A DNA stretch of 9,279 nt from the NCBI GenBank assembly GCA_013813345.1, contig JACCRW010000372.1, forward strand, positions 1 through 9,279, read 5' to 3'. Every line of letters starts with the position of its first letter. Position 1 is the first letter of the stretch. The notes under the pieces are model-generated. The model searched no databases and was not told the origin of the DNA. It worked only from the letters and a program-made list of their open reading frames with translations. The translations under genes were made by a program, and so were the position numbers. Shown here piece after piece: positions 4,603 through 9,279 of this stretch. The DNA comes from Actinomycetota bacterium. Its GTDB lineage: Bacteria; Actinomycetota; Thermoleophilia; Gaiellales; Gaiellaceae.

Positions 4603-6134
4603 TGATCGCGAGCCACGCTCTCACCGGCGACGATCTACGGATCGAGGACGTCTGGGAGGTGGCGGTCCACGGCGCCCCGGTCGGACTCGCCGACGCGGCT
4701 CGAACGAAGATGAAGGCGGCCCGCGAGCTCGTCGAGCGCGCCGTCCACGACGAGCACACCTACGGCGTCAATACGGGATTCGGGCGCTTTGTCTCGATGT
4801 CGATTCCGGACGAGCAGGTCGCGGAGCTGCAACTGCGGCTGCTGCGCAGTCACGCCTGCGGCGTCGGCGACCCGTATTCGCCCGAGGTCGTGCGCGCGGC
4901 GATGCTCCTGCGCGCGAACGCGCTCGCAAAGGGGTACTCGGGCGCGCGGGTGGAGACCGTCGAACTCTTGATCGAGTGCTTGAACCGCGGCGTCCTGCCG
5001 CACGTTCCGGCGCGCGGCTCGGTCGGCGCCAGCGGGGATCTGGCGCCGCTCGCCCATCTGGCGCTGCCGCTCGTCGGCGAGGGCAAGGCAACCGTCGACG
5101 GTGAGCTCCTCTCCGGCGCGGAGGCTCTCGCCGCGGTCGGGCTCGAGCCGACGCGACTGCTCGCGAAGGAAGGGCTCTCGCTGATCAACGGCACCCAGTT
5201 CATGGCGGCGATGGCGTCGCTCGGCCTCGTCCGGGCGTGGCGGCTCGCGCGCACGGCCGACCTCGCCTGCGCGCTCTCGCTCGAGGCGCTGCAGGGATCG
5301 CGCACGAGCTTCCATCCGGCGATCCACGCTGCACGCCCGTTGAAAGGTCAGCGCGAGGCCGCCGCGAACATCGGCGCTCTGCTCGAAGGCTCGGCGATCA
5401 TCGAGTCGCATCGCTGGTGTGACAAGGTGCAAGACGCCTACTCACTCCGCTGCGCACCCCAGGTGCACGGCGCCAGCCGAGATCTGCTCGGGTACGTCGA
5501 GACCACCGTGGAAGTCGAGCTGAACGCAGCCACGGACAACCCGCTCGTGCTCGTGGACGAAGGTCTCGTCGTCTCGAACGGCAACTTCCACGGCCAGCCG
5601 CTCGCCTTCGGGCTCGACACGCTCGCGATGGCGGTCGCCGAGCTCGCGAGCATCTCCGAGCGGCGCGTCGAGCGGCTCGTCAACCCGTCGCTCTCCGACG
5701 GCCTACCGCCGTTCCTGACTGCCGACGGCGGGCTCAACTCCGGATTCATGATCCCCCAATACGTGGCCGCCGCGCTCGTCTCCGAGAACAAGGCGCTCTG
5801 CCATCCTGCGAGCGTCGACTCGATCCCGACGAGCGCGGGCCAGGAGGATCACGTCTCGATGGGGAACGCGTCCGGCCTGAAGGCGCTCCAGGTTCTCGCC
5901 AACGCCGAGCACGTCCTCGCGATCGAGCTCCTCGCAGGCGCACAGGCGATCGAGTTCCTGGCGCCGCTCGAGCCGGGGCCGGGCGTACGCGCGACCCATG
6001 ACGCGATCAGGCGGCTCTCCGAGCGGCTCCGCGACGACCGTTCGCTCGCCGAGGACATCGAGCGCGTCGCAGCTGCGATCCGGGACGGCTCGATCCTCGC
6101 CGCCGCAGAGGCGGAGATCGGCGAGCTGCAATGA
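4602..6134 (+). CDS. hutH: Histidine ammonia-lyase
   Basis: HutH removes ammonia from L-histidine non-oxidatively to give trans-urocanate, the first step of histidine breakdown in the cytoplasm, usually as a homotetramer. From ATG 4602 the protein is 510 aa, the standard length. The Ala143-Ser144-Gly145 triad in GSVGASGDLAPLAH forms the MIO cofactor autocatalytically. Tyr54 in YGVNTGFG, His84 in RSHACGVGDP and Glu415 in AGQEDHVSMG match Tyr53, His83 and Glu414 of the Pseudomonas putida enzyme. All sites are shifted by exactly one residue, and this constant offset is the main reason for choosing ATG 4602 over TTG 4542 or ATG 4551. Those upstream starts would add 17-20 residues unlike the family and lie before the proposed transcription start. 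His84 and Glu415 favour histidine over phenylalanine as substrate. The stop overlaps the next gene as ATGA, so this is the head of a translationally coupled operon. Confidence 0.96.
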   Translation: MIASHALTGDDLRIEDVWEVAVHGAPVGLADAARTKMKAARELVERAVHDEHTYGVNTGFGRFVSMSIPDEQVAELQLRLLRSHACGVGDPYSPEVVRAAMLLRANALAKGYSGARVETVELLIECLNRGVLPHVPARGSVGASGDLAPLAHLALPLVGEGKATVDGELLSGAEALAAVGLEPTRLLAKEGLSLINGTQFMAAMASLGLVRAWRLARTADLACALSLEALQGSRTSFHPAIHAARPLKGQREAAANIGALLEGSAIIESHRWCDKVQDAYSLRCAPQVHGASRDLLGYVETTVEVELNAATDNPLVLVDEGLVVSNGNFHGQPLAFGLDTLAMAVAELASISERRVERLVNPSLSDGLPPFLTADGGLNSGFMIPQYVAAALVSENKALCHPASVDSIPTSAGQEDHVSMGNASGLKALQVLANAEHVLAIELLAGAQAIEFLAPLEPGPGVRATHDAIRRLSERLRDDRSLAEDIERVAAAIRDGSILAAAEAEIGELQ

Positions 6135-6355
6135 GCCGATCTCGTCTAGGCCCGCCGCCGCCGCTGCCGAAGAGGCCGTACCGCGACAGCTTGGTGATGA
6201 ATCTCGTGCTCGCGCTCGTTATCCTCGGGCTTGCGCAACTGACGGGTGGCGACCTCGGTCGGGCGATCGCCGTAGCCGTCGGTTACTTCGTGCTCGCGAC
6301 GGCCTACTCCTGGTGGCGCTTCCGGCAACGGCTCCAGCACGGGGAGCGGCCGTGA
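6131..6355 (+). CDS. Small two-helix membrane protein inside the hut operon
   Basis: I do not recognise this 74-aa protein. It has a proline-rich, basic N-terminus (PPPPLPKRPYRD, residues 8-19), a hydrophobic helix at about 21-37 (VMNLVLALVILGLAQL), a short GGDLGR turn, and a second helix at about 43-60. It ends in an aromatic and basic tail (SWWRFRQRLQ). Two short helices with basic residues at both ends suggest a hairpin in the membrane with both termini in the cytoplasm. Its ATG overlaps the hutH stop (ATGA), and its TGA overlaps the hutU GTG (GTGA), so it is coupled on both sides and is unlikely to be a chance frame. It lacks catalytic motifs. A helper for histidine or urocanate uptake, or a membrane tether for Hut enzymes, is possible but purely inferred from position. 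Confidence 0.82.
   Translation: MSRSRLGPPPPLPKRPYRDSLVMNLVLALVILGLAQLTGGDLGRAIAVAVGYFVLATAYSWWRFRQRLQHGERP
6341..6346 (+). promoter_or_regulatory. Shine-Dalgarno GGGGAG of hutU
   Basis: GGGGAG ends 5 nt before GTG 6352 and lies inside the end of the small membrane protein gene. It decides the hutU start: the frame is open further upstream, but only in sequence overlapping hutH and the small gene. Confidence 0.65.
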
Positions 6356-8049
6356 GCGTCGCGTCGGTCGAGGCGACGGTGGACGCGCTCGTCGGCGATC
6401 TGAGCCGGATCACGGCTCCGCGCGGCAGCACGCTGAACGCTCGCTCGTGGCAGACGGAGGCTCCCCTGCGGATGCTGCTCAACAACCTCGACGCGGAGGT
6501 CGCCGAGAAGCCGGAGGAACTCGTCGTCTACGGCGGGTCCGGTCGCGCTGCCCGCTCGCCCGAGGCGCTGCAGGCGATCGTCCGCACCCTGCTTCGGCTG
6601 GGTGACGACGAGACGCTGCTCGTCCAGAGCGGTAAGCCGGTCGGCGTCTTCCGGACTCATCCCGGCGCGCCACGCGTCCTGATCGCGAATTCGCTCCTCG
6701 TTCCCCGCTGGGCGACCTGGGACGAGTTCAGGCGGCTCGAGGCCGAGGGCCTGACGATGTTCGGGCAGATGACCGCTGGGAGCTGGATCTACATCGGCAC
6801 CCAGGGGATCCTCCAGGGCACCTATCAGACGTTCGCGGCCGCGGGCGAGAAGCACTTCGGCTCGTCGGATCTGCGAGGACGGACGATCCTGACCGCCGGT
6901 CTCGGCGGCATGGGCGGCGCGCAACCGTTGGCGGCGACGATGGCCGGTGCCGCGATCCTCTGCATCGAGGTCGATCCCGAGCGGATCCGGCGGCGGCTCG
7001 AGACGCGGTACCTCGACGAGGTCGCCGACTCGACCGCCGACGCCGTCGCTCGCGTGCGGGCGGCGGCTGCCGAGGGGCGAGCGCTTTCGGTCGGCCTGCT
7101 CGGGAATGCCGCCGAAATCGTGCCGGAACTGTCACGGAAGCGTGAATTCTTCGACCTCGTCACCGACCAGACCGCAGCCCACGATCCGCTCACCGGCTAC
7201 GTCCCGGCGGGGCTTTCGGTCGAGGATGCCGCTTCGCTACGCGGTTCCGACCCTGACGAGTATGTTCGCCGAGCCCGCGAGTCGATCGCGAGGCACGTCG
7301 AGGCGCTCCTTGGGTACGTCCGCCTCGGCAGCTATGTCTTCGACTATGGAAACAACCTCAGAGGGGAGGCCCATGAAGCAGGCGTAACGGAGGCCTTCTC
7401 ATACCCGGGCTTCGTCCCGGCCTATATCCGGCCGCTCTTCTGCCGTGGGATCGGGCCTTTTCGTTGGGCTGCTCTCTCCGGCGACCCGGCCGACATCGCT
7501 GTCATCGACGAGGAACTGCGGCGGCTCTTCCCCGACGATCTTCTCCTCCAGCGCTGGCTCGAGCTTGCCTCCGAGCGGGTCGCGTTCCAGGGGCTGCCTG
7601 CGCGGATCTGCTGGCTCGGCTACGGCGACCGTGCGCGGGCGGGGCTCGCGATCAACGGGCTCGTCCGCAGCAGGGCCGTGTCGGCGCCGGTCGTGATCGG
7701 ACGCGACCACCTCGACTCGGGCTCGGTTGCCTCTCCCTACCGCGAGACGGAGGCGATGCGCGACGGCTCCGACGCGATCGCCGACTGGCCGATCCTGAAC
7801 GCGCTCCTGAACACCGCGGCGGGCGCGACGTGGGTGAGCGTCCACCACGGCGGCGGCGTTGGGATCGGCAACTCGATCCACGCGGGCATGGTCGTGCTCG
7901 CGGACGGGACGGACGACGCCGCGGATCGGCTCGAGCGCGTGCTCGCGGCCGACCCGGGCACCGGCGTGATGCGCCATGCGGACGCGGGGTACGAGGATGC
8001 GCTCGCCGCGGCGGCTGAGCACGGGCTCGACTTCCCCAGCGTCGGCTAG
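6352..8049 (+). CDS. hutU: Urocanate hydratase (urocanase)
   Basis: HutU adds water to urocanate to form 4-imidazolone-5-propionate, using tightly bound NAD+ as an electrophile. The protein is 565 aa, close to the usual 550-560. The Rossmann-like NAD motif GLGGMGGAQPLA begins at residue 183. The urocanase signature FQGLPARICW carries Cys420, equivalent to Cys410 of the Pseudomonas putida enzyme. Other family blocks are intact: VVYGGSGRAAR, LLVQSGKPVGVF, MTAGSWIYIGTQGI, YIRPLFCRGIGPFRW, VIGRDHLDSGSVASP and WVSVHHGGGVGIG. The +10 offset at the cysteine equals a slightly longer N-terminus (SVASVEATVDALVGDLSRI), absent from the Pseudomonas form as I recall it. A GGGGAG Shine-Dalgarno and the GTGA overlap with the preceding stop support GTG 6352. 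The gene is followed after 3 bp by hutI. Confidence 0.96.
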   Translation: MSVASVEATVDALVGDLSRITAPRGSTLNARSWQTEAPLRMLLNNLDAEVAEKPEELVVYGGSGRAARSPEALQAIVRTLLRLGDDETLLVQSGKPVGVFRTHPGAPRVLIANSLLVPRWATWDEFRRLEAEGLTMFGQMTAGSWIYIGTQGILQGTYQTFAAAGEKHFGSSDLRGRTILTAGLGGMGGAQPLAATMAGAAILCIEVDPERIRRRLETRYLDEVADSTADAVARVRAAAAEGRALSVGLLGNAAEIVPELSRKREFFDLVTDQTAAHDPLTGYVPAGLSVEDAASLRGSDPDEYVRRARESIARHVEALLGYVRLGSYVFDYGNNLRGEAHEAGVTEAFSYPGFVPAYIRPLFCRGIGPFRWAALSGDPADIAVIDEELRRLFPDDLLLQRWLELASERVAFQGLPARICWLGYGDRARAGLAINGLVRSRAVSAPVVIGRDHLDSGSVASPYRETEAMRDGSDAIADWPILNALLNTAAGATWVSVHHGGGVGIGNSIHAGMVVLADGTDDAADRLERVLAADPGTGVMRHADAGYEDALAAAAEHGLDFPSVG

Positions 8050-8052
8050 CGG

Positions 8053-9261
8053 ATGCCGCGGCTGCTGATCCGCGACCTCGCTCAGGTCGCGAGCCCGGCC
8101 GGCCGCACCGCTCCATTGCGCGGCAGCGCGCTCGCAGACCTCGACTGGATCGACGACGCCTACATCCTCTGTGCTGGCGCCGAGATCGAGGCGGTGGGGC
8201 GGATGCGCGATCTCGGCTCGCTCGAGGGAGATGTACAGGAGCTCCACGCTCGGGGGCTGAGCGCGGTCCCCGGCCTCGTCGACTGCCACACGCACCCGGC
8301 CTTCGGCGGCGATCGCGTTGACGAGTTCTCGCTCAGGGCGGCCGGCGCGAGCTACGAAGAGCTGCACGCGGCGGGCGGCGGGATCCTCTCGACCGTGGAG
8401 GCGACACGCGCTGCCGGCGCCGACGGCCTCATGAGCACGGTCGCTCGCCACCGCGACTGGATGCTTCGTGTCGGCACGACCACGTTCGAGGGCAAGTCCG
8501 GCTACGGCCTCGACCGCGAGACCGAGCTCGCCTCGCTCAGGGCGATCGCCGCCGCCGGAGGAATCCCGACGTGGCTCGGCGCGCACGCGGTGCCGCCGGA
8601 GCACGCGGATGCGAGCGTGTACCTCGACTTTGTCCTCGCCGAAGTCCTCCCCGAGGCCGCACGGCTCGCGGAGGCGGCCGACGTCTTCCTCGAGCGCGGC
8701 GCGTTCGACGTCGACCGGGCCCGCCGCTACCTGGAAGCGTGTGCGGCGACAGGACTCGCGCTGCGCCTGCACGGCGACCAGTTCACCGAGGCGGGCGCGA
8801 TCCCGCTCGCGATCGAGCTCGGCGCCCGCTCCGTCGATCATCTCGAGGCGACCGGTCCGGCGGGGATCGCAGCGCTCGCCACGAGCGACGTCACCGGTGT
8901 GCTCCTGCCGGCGAGCGCGCTCTTCCTCGGCCGGCCGATGCCGCCTGCGCGCGCGCTCGTCGACGCCGGCGCTGCGGTCGCGCTCGCGACCGACTTCAAC
9001 CCGGGCAGCGCCTTCTGCGAGAGCCTGCCCCTCGTCTGCTCGCTCGCGGCGACGCAGCTGAAGCTCAGTCCGGCGGAGGCGCTCGCCGCCTGCACCGTCA
9101 ACGCGGCGCATGTCCTCGGTCGCGCCGGCACGCACGGCCGGCTCGCGCCCGGCTACAGGGCGGACATCGTCCTCCTCGACGCGTCCGACTGGCGCTACCT
9201 CGCCTATCACCTGGGCGGGGCCGTCGTCTCCCGGGTCGTGAAGGACGGTCAGCTCGTCTGA
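8053..9261 (+). CDS. hutI: Imidazolonepropionase
   Basis: HutI hydrolyses 4-imidazolone-5-propionate to N-formimino-L-glutamate and is a metal-dependent amidohydrolase-fold enzyme. The 402-aa protein is complete. Metal-binding and catalytic motifs appear in family order: DCHTHPAFGG with His79 and His81, FEGKSGYGL, HAVPPEH with His178, Glu183 and His184, LHGDQF with His240, DHLE with His263, and TDFNPGSA with Asp314. The C-terminal part contains VNAAHVLGRA and the small beta domain segment GYRADIVLLD, both typical. ATG 8053 starts 3 bp after the hutU stop; no good Shine-Dalgarno is seen, so translation likely depends on ribosomes finishing hutU. The product, formiminoglutamate, is the substrate of the formiminotransferase encoded at 3073-3942, which completes the route to glutamate. 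Only 18 nt follow the stop, so whether the operon continues is not visible. Confidence 0.96.
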   Translation: MPRLLIRDLAQVASPAGRTAPLRGSALADLDWIDDAYILCAGAEIEAVGRMRDLGSLEGDVQELHARGLSAVPGLVDCHTHPAFGGDRVDEFSLRAAGASYEELHAAGGGILSTVEATRAAGADGLMSTVARHRDWMLRVGTTTFEGKSGYGLDRETELASLRAIAAAGGIPTWLGAHAVPPEHADASVYLDFVLAEVLPEAARLAEAADVFLERGAFDVDRARRYLEACAATGLALRLHGDQFTEAGAIPLAIELGARSVDHLEATGPAGIAALATSDVTGVLLPASALFLGRPMPPARALVDAGAAVALATDFNPGSAFCESLPLVCSLAATQLKLSPAEALAACTVNAAHVLGRAGTHGRLAPGYRADIVLLDASDWRYLAYHLGGAVVSRVVKDGQLV

Positions 9262-9279
9262 CGGCCGGGCCAGTCGAGA

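Noticed and set aside
6352..8049. Cys364 in YIRPLFCRGIGPFRW as the urocanase active-site cysteine
   Set aside because: The signature cysteine is the one in FQGLPARICW, Cys420 here, which agrees with Cys410 of the Pseudomonas enzyme.
7399..9210. 603-codon open frame on the minus strand
   Set aside because: It is antisense to hutU and hutI, which have full family motifs. The translation is Arg/Asp/Glu/Ala-rich with no fold-like pattern, as expected for a third-codon-position shadow in high-GC DNA.

Overview
This 9.3 kb window is high-GC, gene-dense chromosomal DNA with no sign of mobile elements, tRNA or rRNA genes, or CRISPR arrays. The dense packing, frequent GTG starts, GTGA/ATGA stop-start overlaps and -10-like hexamers (TANNNT or close) only 6-7 nt before start codons fit a high-GC actinobacterium. 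The overall flavour resembles the Thermoleophilia/Gaiella group, but that placement is inference from style and not a database result.

Left part (1-3054), housekeeping and nucleic-acid genes. On the minus strand there is the N-terminal three quarters of an ABC exporter half-transporter that runs off the left edge. Divergent from it is a 159-aa protein with a possible PD-(D/E)XK nuclease-like core. That gene converges, with 3 bp to spare, on a minus-strand pair: a class I SAM methyltransferase and a 4-Cys uracil-DNA glycosylase, coupled by a GTGA overlap.

Right part (3073-9261), histidine catabolism on the plus strand. It begins with a stand-alone glutamate formiminotransferase, divergent from the methyltransferase across an 18-bp gap that holds a nearly symmetric bidirectional -10 element. 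Next come a membrane-anchored BON-domain protein with its own Shine-Dalgarno, a strong two-tier hairpin, a promoter region, and then a tight four-gene unit: hutH, a 74-aa two-helix membrane protein, hutU and hutI. Together HutH, HutU and HutI convert histidine through urocanate and imidazolonepropionate to formiminoglutamate. The formiminotransferase would move the formimino group to tetrahydrofolate and release glutamate. No HutG or HutF type enzyme, Hut regulator, permease or cyclodeaminase lies in the window.

The most unusual items are regulatory or small: the symmetric divergent promoter at 3060-3066, a possible 9-codon leaderless leader ORF ending exactly on the hutH start, and the unrecognised small membrane protein translationally coupled on both sides inside the hut operon. 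I did not find a clearly new multi-gene system.
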